Assembly (NCBI GenBank): GCA_025964635.1
Contig: JAOPYP010000266.1
Location: 1 to 10,543 of the forward strand
From: Actinomycetes bacterium
GTDB lineage: Bacteria > Actinomycetota > Actinomycetes > Streptosporangiales > Streptosporangiaceae
Length of the DNA stretch: 10,543 nucleotides
Direction: 5' to 3'
The notes under the pieces: generated by a model
What the model was told of the DNA's origin: nothing
The model's database searches: none
The model's input: only the letters and a program-made list of their open reading frames with translations
Shown here: positions 1-6,774 of the stretch, one piece after another
Layout: each line of letters opens with the position of its first letter
Position numbering within the stretch: the stretch's first letter is position 1
Made by a program: the position numbers and the translations under genes

Positions 1-76
1 CGCTCGCGGAGCCCGCCCGCGCTGACGGGCCCGGTTCCGCCGGCGCTGGCCGGCTCGGCCGGGCCGCCGCTGGCGC

Positions 77-838
77 TCAGCACAGCGGCCCGCCCGCCAC
101 GTAGATCACCTGGCCGGACACGAACCCGGCGCCCTCGCTGGCCAGGAAGGAGATGGTGTGCGCGACGTCGTCCACCTGGCCGACCCGGCGGACCGGGATC
201 TGGCCCGCCGCGGCGGCCTGGAAGTCCTCGAAGCCCATGCCCACCCGGGCCGCGGTCGACGCGGTCATGTCGGTGACGATGAACCCCGGGGCGACCGCGT
301 TCGCGGTGATGCCGAACGGGCCGAGCTCGATGGCGAGCGTCTTGGTCAGGCCCTGCATGCCGGCCTTGGCCGCGGAGTAGTTAGCCTGCCCCCGGTTGCC
401 CAGCGCCGAGCTCGACGACAGGTTCACGACGCGGCCGAAGCGGGCCTCCACCATGTACTTCTGCGCCGCCTTGGTCATCAGGAAGGCGCCGCGCAGATGC
501 ACGCCCAGGACCGTGTCCCAGTCGTCCTCGCTCATCTTGAACAGCATGTTGTCCCGGATCACGCCGGCGTTGTTGACCAGCACCGCGGGCGGCCCGAGCT
601 CAGCGGCCACGGTTTCCACGGCCGCCTGCACCTGGTTGGACTGGCTCACGTCGGCGCCGACCGCGAGGGCCCGGCCGCCGGCCGAGGCGATGGCCTCCAC
701 CGTCGCCTTGCAGGCGTCCGCGTCCAGGTCGAGCACGGCCACCGCCAGCCCGTCCGAGGCCAGGCGCCGGGCCGTGGCGGCCCCGATGCCACGGGCCGCG
801 CCCGTGACGATGGCCACTCGCTGCTCATCCTGAGGCAT
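77..838 (-). CDS. SDR-family oxidoreductase, FabG / 3-hydroxyacyl-CoA dehydrogenase-like
   Basis: A 253-residue classical short-chain dehydrogenase, the normal length for FabG-like enzymes. It should be a cytosolic NAD(P)(H)-dependent ketone/alcohol oxidoreductase. Visible motifs are the Rossmann glycine motif TGAARGIG (about residues 12-19), NNAG (89-92), catalytic Ser141, Tyr154 and Lys158 in SSSSALGNRGQANYSAAK, and the C-terminal GFVSGQVIYVAGG. The position usually held by the tetrad Asn is His114 (GVHLRGAF). As I recall, a VHLRG segment is also found in MFE-2/HSD17B4-type hydroxyacyl-CoA dehydrogenases. The frame stays open to 1078, but an AAGGAG lies nine bases before the ATG at 838, and an upstream start would overlap the acyl-CoA dehydrogenase gene. 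An ATG at 844 is possible but only three bases from the AAGGAG. The gene sits 53 bases downstream of the acyl-CoA dehydrogenase, so a shared acyl-CoA oxidation route is likely. The substrate is not readable; a FabG reductase role remains possible. Confidence 0.95.
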   Translation of the reverse strand: MPQDEQRVAIVTGAARGIGAATARRLASDGLAVAVLDLDADACKATVEAIASAGGRALAVGADVSQSNQVQAAVETVAAELGPPAVLVNNAGVIRDNMLFKMSEDDWDTVLGVHLRGAFLMTKAAQKYMVEARFGRVVNLSSSSALGNRGQANYSAAKAGMQGLTKTLAIELGPFGITANAVAPGFIVTDMTASTAARVGMGFEDFQAAAAGQIPVRRVGQVDDVAHTISFLASEGAGFVSGQVIYVAGGPLC

Positions 839-847
839 GATCATTGT

Positions 848-853
848 CTCCTT
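848..853 (-). promoter_or_regulatory. ribosome binding site deciding the SDR start
   Basis: The minus strand reads AAGGAG here, followed by ACAATGATCATG. The second ATG (838) is nine bases away and the first (844) only three, so 838 is the better start. This also rules out the long in-frame extension to 1078. Confidence 0.7.
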
Positions 854-891
854 GCTGGTGTCATCCGTGACCGTGGCAGGCATTCTCCGGC

Positions 892-2133
892 TCAGCCGGA
901 GGACTCGCGGGCGACCCGGTAGGGGCGCAGTTCCCGGCGGGCGAGCGAGCGCTTGTGCACCTCGTCGGGGCCGTCGGCGAAGCGGAGGGTCCGGGCGTTC
1001 GCCCACAGGTAGGCGAGCGGGAAGTCCTGGCTGACCCCGGCCGCGCCGTGCGCCGTGATCGCCTTGTCGATCACCCATTCGGCCATGGCCGGGGTGATGA
1101 TCTTGATGGCCTGGATCTCACTGTGCGCGCCCTTGTTGCCCGCCGTGTCCATCAGCCAGGCGGTCTTCAGCACCAGCAGCCGGGCCTGCTCGATCCGCAC
1201 CCGCGCCTCGGCGATCCACTCCTGGATCACCCCCTGGTCGGCCAGGGGCTGGCCGAACGCGACCCGGTCGGTGACCCGGCGGCAGAGCAGCTCCAGGGCC
1301 CGCTCGGCCGAGCCGATCAGCCGCATGCAGTGGTGGATCCGGCCCGGGCCCAGCCGGGCCTGGGCGATCGCAAAACCGTCGCCCTCGCCGGCGATCAGGC
1401 TGGCCGCTGGTACCCGGGCGCCATCGAACACGACCTCGGCGTGGCCGCCGTGCGGACCATCGTCGTACCCGAACAGGCTGAGCCCGCGCTGCACCGTGAC
1501 CCCGGGAGTGTCCCGGGGCACCAGGATCATTGACTGCTGACGGTGCCGGTCCCCCTCCCAGGCGGTGCGGCCCATCACGATGAAGATCTCGCACCCCGGG
1601 TTCATCGCGCCGGACGACCACCACTTCCGGCCGGTGAGGACGTACTCGTCCCCATCACGCTCGATCCGGGTTGTGATGTTCGTCGCATCCGAGGACGCGA
1701 CGTCCGGCTCGGTCATGCAGAAGGCGGACCGGATCGTCCCCTCCAGCAGCGGCCGGAGCCAGCGTTCCTGCTGCTCGGGTGAGCCGAATTCGGCCAGCAA
1801 CTCCATGTTCCCGGTGTCCGGGGCGGCACAGTTCAGCGCTTCGGGGGCGATCGCCGGGCTGCGGCCGGTAATCTCCGCCAGCGGCGCGTACTGGAGGTTG
1901 GTGAGCCCGGCACCTTCCGGGTGATGGGCCAGGAACAGGTTCCACAGGCCCCGCCCGCGGGCCTCCTGCTTCAGCTCCCCGATAACCCCGGGGCGCTCCC
2001 AGGCGCGTCCTGCCTGCGCGTTGTCCCGCACCTGTGCCGCGAACACCGGCTCCGCCGGATAGACGCATTCGTCCATGAACGCGAGGAGGCGTTTCCTGAA
2101 CTCCTCCGTGCGGACGTCATAGCCGAAGTCCAT
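892..2133 (-). CDS. acyl-CoA dehydrogenase, ACAD10/11-like (FadE type)
   Basis: A 413-residue flavoprotein of full family length, expected to introduce the alpha,beta double bond into an acyl-CoA and pass electrons to ETF. The order is standard: N-terminal helical domain, then the FAD/substrate loop FCMTEPDVASSDATNI (138-153), a mid beta-domain with GRKWWSSG (168-175), and a C-terminal helical domain with GPGRIHHCMR (262-271), VAFGQPLADQ (291-300) and AHGAAGVSQDFPLAY (361-375). The segment ADGPDEVH (386-393) aligns with the stretch that carries the catalytic Glu in medium-chain enzymes, so the presumed base here is Asp387, as is usual in the ACAD10/11-like branch. The ATG at 2133 has AGGAGG four bases upstream. 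The 53-base gaps on both sides are compatible with co-transcription with DUF2079 upstream and the SDR downstream, but the upstream gap also carries an operator-like dyad. Chain length and branching of the substrate cannot be told. Confidence 0.96.
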   Translation of the reverse strand: MDFGYDVRTEEFRKRLLAFMDECVYPAEPVFAAQVRDNAQAGRAWERPGVIGELKQEARGRGLWNLFLAHHPEGAGLTNLQYAPLAEITGRSPAIAPEALNCAAPDTGNMELLAEFGSPEQQERWLRPLLEGTIRSAFCMTEPDVASSDATNITTRIERDGDEYVLTGRKWWSSGAMNPGCEIFIVMGRTAWEGDRHRQQSMILVPRDTPGVTVQRGLSLFGYDDGPHGGHAEVVFDGARVPAASLIAGEGDGFAIAQARLGPGRIHHCMRLIGSAERALELLCRRVTDRVAFGQPLADQGVIQEWIAEARVRIEQARLLVLKTAWLMDTAGNKGAHSEIQAIKIITPAMAEWVIDKAITAHGAAGVSQDFPLAYLWANARTLRFADGPDEVHKRSLARRELRPYRVARESSG

Positions 2134-2164
2134 AGAGCCTCCTGACCGGGTCCGCAGACGACTC

Positions 2165-2180
2165 TACCTACTGACGGGTA
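2165..2180. promoter_or_regulatory. possible operator upstream of the acyl-CoA dehydrogenase
   Basis: The gap before the acyl-CoA dehydrogenase reads TACCTACTGACGGGTA, an imperfect dyad of the form TACC-N8-GGTA. It lies 31 bases upstream of the ATG at 2133. Together with the preceding C it shares the 8-mer CTACCTAC with the perfect palindrome at 8782-8802. TetR-type repressors of acyl-CoA genes often bind such sites. Only four bases per arm match, so this is tentative. Confidence 0.25.
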
Positions 2181-2186
2181 CGCCGC

Positions 2187-3833
2187 CTATGGGCTGGTCT
2201 GGCCGACCCGGCGGAACACGTAGACGAAATTGTTCTCGTAGACCTGCCGGTAGGTGACGCCGGGGTGGCGCTGCTCAACGAACGTGAGCGGGTCGCTGGG
2301 CGGCGGATTCCAGCCGCTGTCCAGCTCGTCGAATACGACGTAGCGCGGCGCCGGGTTCCCGCCGATGCCGATCCAGTAGGTGTCATCGCGGGCGGCCAGC
2401 GGGGCCAGCATGGTGAGCGTGGCCTCCACGGTGGTGCCGCCGGGCACCCAGGCCAGGGCGGCGTCCTCGGCCCGGATGTGCGGGCTGATCTGGTAGGTCT
2501 GGGCCTGCCACAGGTCACTGAGCGGGAACGGCCAGGCGGTCACGACCGCGATCCCCAGCATGAGCGCCGGGACGGCCCGGGTGACCACCGGATCCAGCCA
2601 GGACGAGAGCAGGGGCTGGCCGCCCTCACCGGCGGGGAGTCCCCGGTAGGCGCGGATCCGGGCCAGCGTGCCGATGGCGGCGATGAACACGATGGGCATC
2701 ACCGTGGCGTTGTAGTGGTACCCCGCTCCCCAGTAGGCGCTGTTCGTGGAGACGAACCGCAGGGCCAGGCCCGGCACCGCCACCAGGGCGAGCGGCGACC
2801 CCAGCGCGAGGAACGCCACCGGCAGCAGGATGAGCAGCGTAGTACGCAGCTTCGGCACGGGCGAGTGACCGAACTGGGCGAGCACCGAGGACGGTGAGGG
2901 ATGTGCCCCGCCGGGGCTCAGCACGCCGCCGTCGGTCCAGTAGGGGTACTGATGCAGCGGGTTGAAGTGCGGGATGATCACCGCGATGGCCAGGAGGGAC
3001 CAGGCGAGTCCCCAGACGGTCAGCAGCGCACCCCAGCGCAGAGCGGCCCGGTCCCCTCCATCGCCGCGGGCCCGGGACAGGCTCATGACCACGATGAGCA
3101 CGCCGATGGCCGCGACCGTGAAGCCCTGGTCTTCCTTCACGAACACCAGTGGCAGCGCCCAGACCGCCGCGGCCCGGACCCTGCCCCGCAGCAGCGCGGA
3201 CAGCGAGCAGGCCAGCAGCGGGACGGCGAAGGCGATCTCGTGGAAGTCGAAGTCGATCATCTGCTGCAGGCCCCAGGAGAACCCGTAGGCGGCGCCGATC
3301 ATCCGCCCGGCGCCAGTGCCGAGGCGGGCCGCGGCCGCCCGGCTCACCGGGATGACGGAGACGGCGGTCAGCAGGGCCTGGACCACGAGCAGCGTGGCCG
3401 CGCTGGGGAACAGCAGGAAGACCGGGGCGACCAGGCCGACGATCGGCTGGAAGTGGTCGCCGAGCAGGTTGAAGCCGGACCCGTGGATGTTCACCACCGG
3501 GGCGTGCAGGTGGGCCAGCTGCCGGACGTACTCGGTGAAGATGCCCAGGTCCCAGGAGCCCGGGGCGAGCTGGACGTAACGGAACAGCGAGATCGTGGTG
3601 TACGCCGCGAATGCGGCCAGCGCGATCAGCCACGGCACCCAGTCGGCCCGGCCGGGCCGGCGGCCTGGTGAGGCACGGCCGGGCGCCGTGGTGTCGCGTA
3701 CCCCGGCGGTACCAATCGCCACGGCTGTCTCGGTAGCCCCATGGGCGCCGGATGCCCCATGCGCATCACGAACGTCATCCTGCCCCTCCGCGTGGGGCAC
3801 CGGATCCGGAGGGTTGCCGCCGGTCGTGATCAT
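2187..3833 (-). CDS. DUF2079 polytopic membrane protein
   Basis: A 548-residue integral membrane protein. Residues 1-66 form a Gly/Ala/Asp-rich, probably disordered cytoplasmic leader. From 67 on there are many hydrophobic segments (about 67-85, 130-160, 176-190, 200-215, 223-250, 268-290, 330-360, 376-393, 418-436). A soluble, probably extracytoplasmic C-terminal domain runs from about 445 to 548. Landmarks I associate with DUF2079 are SWDLG with Asp95 just after the first membrane helix, LLGDHFQPI (123-131), DFDFHEIAF (194-202) and VKEDQGF (232-238). An acidic residue after the first helix is also typical of GT-C glycosyltransferases that use lipid-linked sugars, so a glycosyltransferase-like role is plausible but unproven. 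The ATG at 3833 has only a weak AGGA three bases away. It lies 135 bases downstream of the exporter genes, so it may join that operon or use its own promoter. Confidence 0.92.
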   Translation of the reverse strand: MITTGGNPPDPVPHAEGQDDVRDAHGASGAHGATETAVAIGTAGVRDTTAPGRASPGRRPGRADWVPWLIALAAFAAYTTISLFRYVQLAPGSWDLGIFTEYVRQLAHLHAPVVNIHGSGFNLLGDHFQPIVGLVAPVFLLFPSAATLLVVQALLTAVSVIPVSRAAAARLGTGAGRMIGAAYGFSWGLQQMIDFDFHEIAFAVPLLACSLSALLRGRVRAAAVWALPLVFVKEDQGFTVAAIGVLIVVMSLSRARGDGGDRAALRWGALLTVWGLAWSLLAIAVIIPHFNPLHQYPYWTDGGVLSPGGAHPSPSSVLAQFGHSPVPKLRTTLLILLPVAFLALGSPLALVAVPGLALRFVSTNSAYWGAGYHYNATVMPIVFIAAIGTLARIRAYRGLPAGEGGQPLLSSWLDPVVTRAVPALMLGIAVVTAWPFPLSDLWQAQTYQISPHIRAEDAALAWVPGGTTVEATLTMLAPLAARDDTYWIGIGGNPAPRYVVFDELDSGWNPPPSDPLTFVEQRHPGVTYRQVYENNFVYVFRRVGQTSP

Positions 3834-3882
3834 CCGTCCTAGGTCGAGTGTGTCCGCCTGGGATTCCCCGCGGCCTCGGCCC

Positions 3883-3890
3883 AGCGTAAC
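3883..3890 (-). promoter_or_regulatory. possible -10 element/box GTTACGCT before DUF2079
   Basis: The minus strand reads GTTACGCT 49 bases before the DUF2079 ATG. It contains TACGCT, which fits the actinobacterial -10 pattern TANNNT. The same 8-mer occurs 52 bases before the beta-helix gene (8761-8768). No convincing -35 is visible in either case, so this may be a regulator box or chance. Confidence 0.22.
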
Positions 3891-3968
3891 GCGCCCGGCC
3901 CGGACCGGCGGAAAGCTTTACGCCCGGCCGACGGGAGCGCAGCAGACTCATGACCTGCGGGCCATGTC

Positions 3969-4823
3969 CTAGCGCAGCAGCAGCTTGCCGATCCGGCGGC
4001 CCGCCACGAGCAGGCCGATCAGGCCCATGACGGCCAGGTAGGCGGCGTGCCAGAGCAGGTCCAGGTGGACCGTGCCCAGGGTGAGATCCCGCAGCATCAC
4101 CACGCTCTGGTACAGCGGCGTGCATTCCACCACAAACTGCAGCGGGCGCGGGTACACGCTCAGCGGGTAGAACGTGGTCGAGAACAGGAACATCGGCAAG
4201 GTCGCCAGCGTGACGAACTCGAAGTCCTGCCAGGTCCGCATGTACGTGGTGCAGGCCATGCCGGCCGCGGCGAACGCGAACCCGGTGAGCACGGCGGCGG
4301 GCAGCGCGGCCAGCGCCCACGGCGAGTAGACCAGGCCCATGGCCGCCATCACGACCATGAAGGCCACCGCGTACAGGGCGCCGCGCAGCAGCGCCCAGCT
4401 GATCTCGCCCAGGGCCACGTCACCGGCCCGCATGGGGGTGGCCAGCGCGGCGTCGTAGAGCTTCTCGTACTTGAGCCGGAAGAACACGTTGAAGGTGGAG
4501 TCGAACAGGGCGCCGTTCATGGAGGCACTGGCCAGCAGGGCGGGCGCCACGAAGGCGGCGTAGCTGACCGGCGTGCCGGCCGGGCCGTGCACCGAGCCGA
4601 CCAGCTTGCCCAGGCCCACCCCGATGGACAGCAGGTAGAACAGCGGCTCGACCACCCCGGACACGAACACGAGCCAGGTGTGCCGGTAGACCAGCGCGTG
4701 CCGCTCGACCAGGAACAGGCTGCCCCGGCCGCCCACCGACCGCACGGCCCGGCGCAGCGGGCCGCGGCCGGGCAGCACCCGCAGCGGCAGCCCCCGCACT
4801 TCAGACACGGGGCCGCTAGACAT
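3969..4823 (-). CDS. ABC-2 type transporter permease (second of a pair)
   Basis: A 284-residue permease of the ABC-2 (NodJ/DrrB-like) family. An N-terminal cytoplasmic segment rich in Arg (1-45) precedes about six membrane helices (near 50-72, 88-106, 141-163, 170-192, 203-225 and 256-275). Family hallmarks are the membrane-entering segment ending in VVEPLFYLLSIGVGLG (57-72), FVAPALLASASM (91-102), LKYEKLYDAALATPM (117-131) and the C-terminal CTPLYQSVVMLRDLTLG (234-250). It is clearly related to the permease encoded just upstream, so the two probably form a heterodimeric channel driven by the ATPase of 5661-6596. Its ATG lies inside the end of the preceding gene (eight-base overlap), which implies translational coupling; the only ribosome-site candidate is a weak AGGCGG. 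Substrate unknown: polysaccharide, lipid or drug are all possible in this family. Confidence 0.95.
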   Translation of the reverse strand: MSSGPVSEVRGLPLRVLPGRGPLRRAVRSVGGRGSLFLVERHALVYRHTWLVFVSGVVEPLFYLLSIGVGLGKLVGSVHGPAGTPVSYAAFVAPALLASASMNGALFDSTFNVFFRLKYEKLYDAALATPMRAGDVALGEISWALLRGALYAVAFMVVMAAMGLVYSPWALAALPAAVLTGFAFAAAGMACTTYMRTWQDFEFVTLATLPMFLFSTTFYPLSVYPRPLQFVVECTPLYQSVVMLRDLTLGTVHLDLLWHAAYLAVMGLIGLLVAGRRIGKLLLR

Positions 4824-5661
4824 AGAGCCGCCTGGTGTAGCTCCGGTCCCCGGCGATGATGCCGGCCCCCAGCACGACCAGCAGGTAGCCGACGTGCAGG
4901 AGCGCCGAGGGCAGGGTGGCGATGCCCAGGCACAGGTCCCGGCACAGCGCCACGCCGTGCCACAGCGGGGTCAGGTAAGCGATCGGCCTGATCCATACGG
5001 GCAGCTGGGTGACCGGGAAGAACGTCCCGGAGAACAGGAACAGCGGGATCATCCCGAAGCGGTACACCACGGCCAGCGAGGTGTCCTTGGTCCGGGTCAC
5101 GGTCCACGCCTCGATCGGCGCCGTGAACGCCAGGCCGGTGAGCACCGCGACCGGCAGGGCCGCGATGGCCAGCGGCGAGGTGATCGCGCCGAACATGGCC
5201 GCCACGGCCAGGAACACGGCCGAGGTCATGGTCAGCTTCAGCGCGACGAACAGCAGGTGCCCGTGGAACAGGTCAGCCGGGCGCAACGGGGAGGACACGG
5301 CGGCCTGGTAGGTCTTGTTCCACTTGACCGAGCCGAAGACCGGGTAGGTGGACTCCCCCACCCCGGTGCCCATCGCGCTCGCGGCCAGGAGGCCGGGCGC
5401 GAGGAAGATCAGGTAGCTGACCCGGCCCAGGGAGGCCGTGCCGTGCTGGTCGACCAGCGTGCCCAGGCCGAGACCCATCGCGCCCAGGTAGAGCAGCGGG
5501 TTCAGCACCGTGGAGATGATCGAGCCGCGCCAGGTCCGCCGGTAGTCGGTCAGCCAGAACCGCAGCTGCCGGACCGCGAAGTTCCAGGCGGGCACGGGGT
5601 CAGGCCGGGCGGGCCAGGCCAGCCCGGCGGCCGGCCCGCGGGGCTGGGCCGGGGCCGCCAT
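4816..5661 (-). CDS. ABC-2 type transporter permease (first of a pair)
   Basis: A 281-residue ABC-2 family membrane permease. Residues 1-25 are Ala/Pro-rich and cytoplasmic. About six helices follow (near 48-68, 82-102, 136-158, 163-185, 198-218 and 252-270). Recognisable segments are VLNPLLYLGAMGLGLG (52-67), FLAPGLLAASAMGTG (86-100), VKWNKTYQAAVSSPLRPADL (112-131) and YLTPLWHGVALCRDLCLG (229-246). These line up block by block with the next permease (FVAPALLASASM, LKYEKLYDAALATPM, CTPLYQSVVMLRDLTLG), which indicates an old tandem duplication. The ATG at 5661 shares its A with the TGA of the ATPase gene (TGATG) and is served by GGAGG inside that gene's end, so translation is coupled. Expected to act as half of a heterodimeric export channel in the cytoplasmic membrane. 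Confidence 0.95.
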   Translation of the reverse strand: MAAPAQPRGPAAGLAWPARPDPVPAWNFAVRQLRFWLTDYRRTWRGSIISTVLNPLLYLGAMGLGLGTLVDQHGTASLGRVSYLIFLAPGLLAASAMGTGVGESTYPVFGSVKWNKTYQAAVSSPLRPADLFHGHLLFVALKLTMTSAVFLAVAAMFGAITSPLAIAALPVAVLTGLAFTAPIEAWTVTRTKDTSLAVVYRFGMIPLFLFSGTFFPVTQLPVWIRPIAYLTPLWHGVALCRDLCLGIATLPSALLHVGYLLVVLGAGIIAGDRSYTRRLYV

Positions 5662-6596
5662 CAGTCCTCCAGCCGGCGGCCGGTCAGCCGCAGGAACACG
5701 TCTTCCAGCGTGCTGCGCCGGACCAGCGACGTGAGCGGGTCCAGGCCCAGCCCCCGCACCGCGGCCAGCGCGGCGTCCCCGTCCGCGACGTAGAGCAGCA
5801 CCCGGTCGGCCAGCACCTCACGGCGCTGCGCGGGCACCGCGGCCAGCTTCTCCGCGGCGTTCTCGTGGACCGCGGGGTCGAACCGGAGCTCGAGGACCTC
5901 CGGGGTGGAGTACCGCTCGATGAGGTCCCGGGGGGACCCCTCGGCCGCGATCCGGCCCGCGTCCATGACTACGAGACGGTCGCACAGCTGCTCGGCCTCG
6001 TCCATGTAGTGCGTGGTCAGCACCAGGGTTACCCCCTGCTGCTTGAGCCGGAACAGCCGGTCCCAGACCACGTGCCGGGCCTGCGGGTCGAGGCCGGTGG
6101 TCGGCTCGTCGAGCAGCAGGATCTCCGGCTCGTTGATCAGTGAGCGGGCGATGGTCAGCCGGCGCTTCAGCCCGCCGGACAGCGGCTCCACCCGGTCGTC
6201 CTGGCGGTCGGCGAGCTGGACGAACTCCAGCAGCCGGTCGCTCCGTTCCCGGATGACCGGCCGGGGCAGCCCGAAGTACCGGCCGTACACGAGCAGGTTC
6301 TCCCGGACGGTGAGCTCCACGTCCAGCGAGTCCTCCTGGGGCACCACGCCGAGCCGGGCCCGGATCGCGGGGCCGTCGGCCACCGGGTCCAGGCCGAAGA
6401 TCGTGAGCTCCCCAGCGGTGGGCGGCGACACGCAGCCGATCATGCGCATCGTGGAGGATTTGCCCGCGCCGTTGGGGCCGAGGAAGCCGAACGCCTCACC
6501 GCGGTTCAGCTCGAAGTCGACCCCGTCCACCGCCGTGAAGCCGCCGAACCGCTTCGTGAGGCCGCGAGCACGGATAAGAGCGGTGGTCACGGGCAC
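5661..6596 (-). CDS. ABC transporter ATP-binding protein, NodI/DrrA type
   Basis: A 311-residue ATPase with every nucleotide-binding element: Walker A GPNGAGKSS (40-48), Q-loop VVPQ (Gln87), signature LSGGLKRR (139-146), Walker B ILLLDEP (159-165), D-loop GLDP (168-171) and H-loop TTHYMDEAE with His196. The run LTVRENLLVYGRYFGLP (95-111) is very NodI-like. A C-terminal domain of about 85 residues ends in STLEDVFLRLTGR, typical of DrrA/NodI exporters. It should power efflux through the two downstream permeases; the three genes are contiguous with overlapping stop and start codons. The start is GTG. No Shine-Dalgarno is visible, while a TAGTCT sits seven bases before the GTG, so the message may be leaderless. 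A GTG two codons further in is an alternative. Substrate is not determinable from sequence. Confidence 0.96.
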   Translation of the reverse strand: MPVTTALIRARGLTKRFGGFTAVDGVDFELNRGEAFGFLGPNGAGKSSTMRMIGCVSPPTAGELTIFGLDPVADGPAIRARLGVVPQEDSLDVELTVRENLLVYGRYFGLPRPVIRERSDRLLEFVQLADRQDDRVEPLSGGLKRRLTIARSLINEPEILLLDEPTTGLDPQARHVVWDRLFRLKQQGVTLVLTTHYMDEAEQLCDRLVVMDAGRIAAEGSPRDLIERYSTPEVLELRFDPAVHENAAEKLAAVPAQRREVLADRVLLYVADGDAALAAVRGLGLDPLTSLVRRSTLEDVFLRLTGRRLED

Positions 6597-6603
6597 TCAC
6601 GCG

Positions 6604-6609
6604 AGACTA
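6604..6609 (-). promoter_or_regulatory. candidate -10 box for a leaderless exporter mRNA
   Basis: The minus strand reads TAGTCT (TANNNT pattern), then the seven bases CGCGTGA, then the GTG start of the ABC ATPase. That spacing would place the transcription start on the start codon, and no ribosome binding site is seen. No good -35 hexamer is present at 16-18 bases, so confidence is limited. Confidence 0.35.
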
Positions 6610-6619
6610 CCCGGAGGGC

Positions 6620-6645
6620 GAAATAATTCCGAGTGAGTTAATTTC
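6620..6645. promoter_or_regulatory. AT-rich imperfect dyad in the exporter/GtrA divergent gap
   Basis: GAAATAATTC and GAGTTAATTTC form a near inverted repeat (GAAAT-AA facing TT-ATTTC) in what looks like the most AT-rich patch of the window, between the divergently transcribed ABC ATPase and GtrA genes. It may be an operator or an upstream promoter element. The rest of the gap (to 6774) shows only a TACTGT at 6702-6707 as a possible -10 for gtrA. Confidence 0.25.
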
Positions 6646-6774
6646 CGGCTTCTTGACCCCGTAATGATGGCCCAGTGGCCACGCCGGCCTGACCGTGCCG
6701 GTACTGTCACAAGCAGCAATCCATAACCCCGCAGGACCCGCCCCCCGCTGCACTGGTGAGAGGAAGACGGCCAG

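Noticed and set aside
1..76. Small hairpin (GCCCG-CGCTGA-CGGGC at 15-30) after the SDR stop, and open plus-strand frames at the left edge
   Set aside because: Five base pairs without a T-run is no terminator evidence, and 76 bases of GC-rich sequence are too little to support a gene end.
839..1078. In-frame N-terminal extension of the SDR gene up to 1078
   Set aside because: It overlaps the acyl-CoA dehydrogenase reading frame, is Arg/Pro/Gly-rich like antisense shadow translation, and a good AAGGAG serves the ATG at 838.
3912..3919. AAAGCTTT palindrome before DUF2079
   Set aside because: Eight bases only, not repeated near other promoters in the window; likely chance.
2901..5793. Several long plus-strand frames opposite DUF2079 and the ABC genes
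   Set aside because: Gln/Arg/Gly-rich shadows with no domain signature, opposite well-supported membrane proteins and an ATPase.
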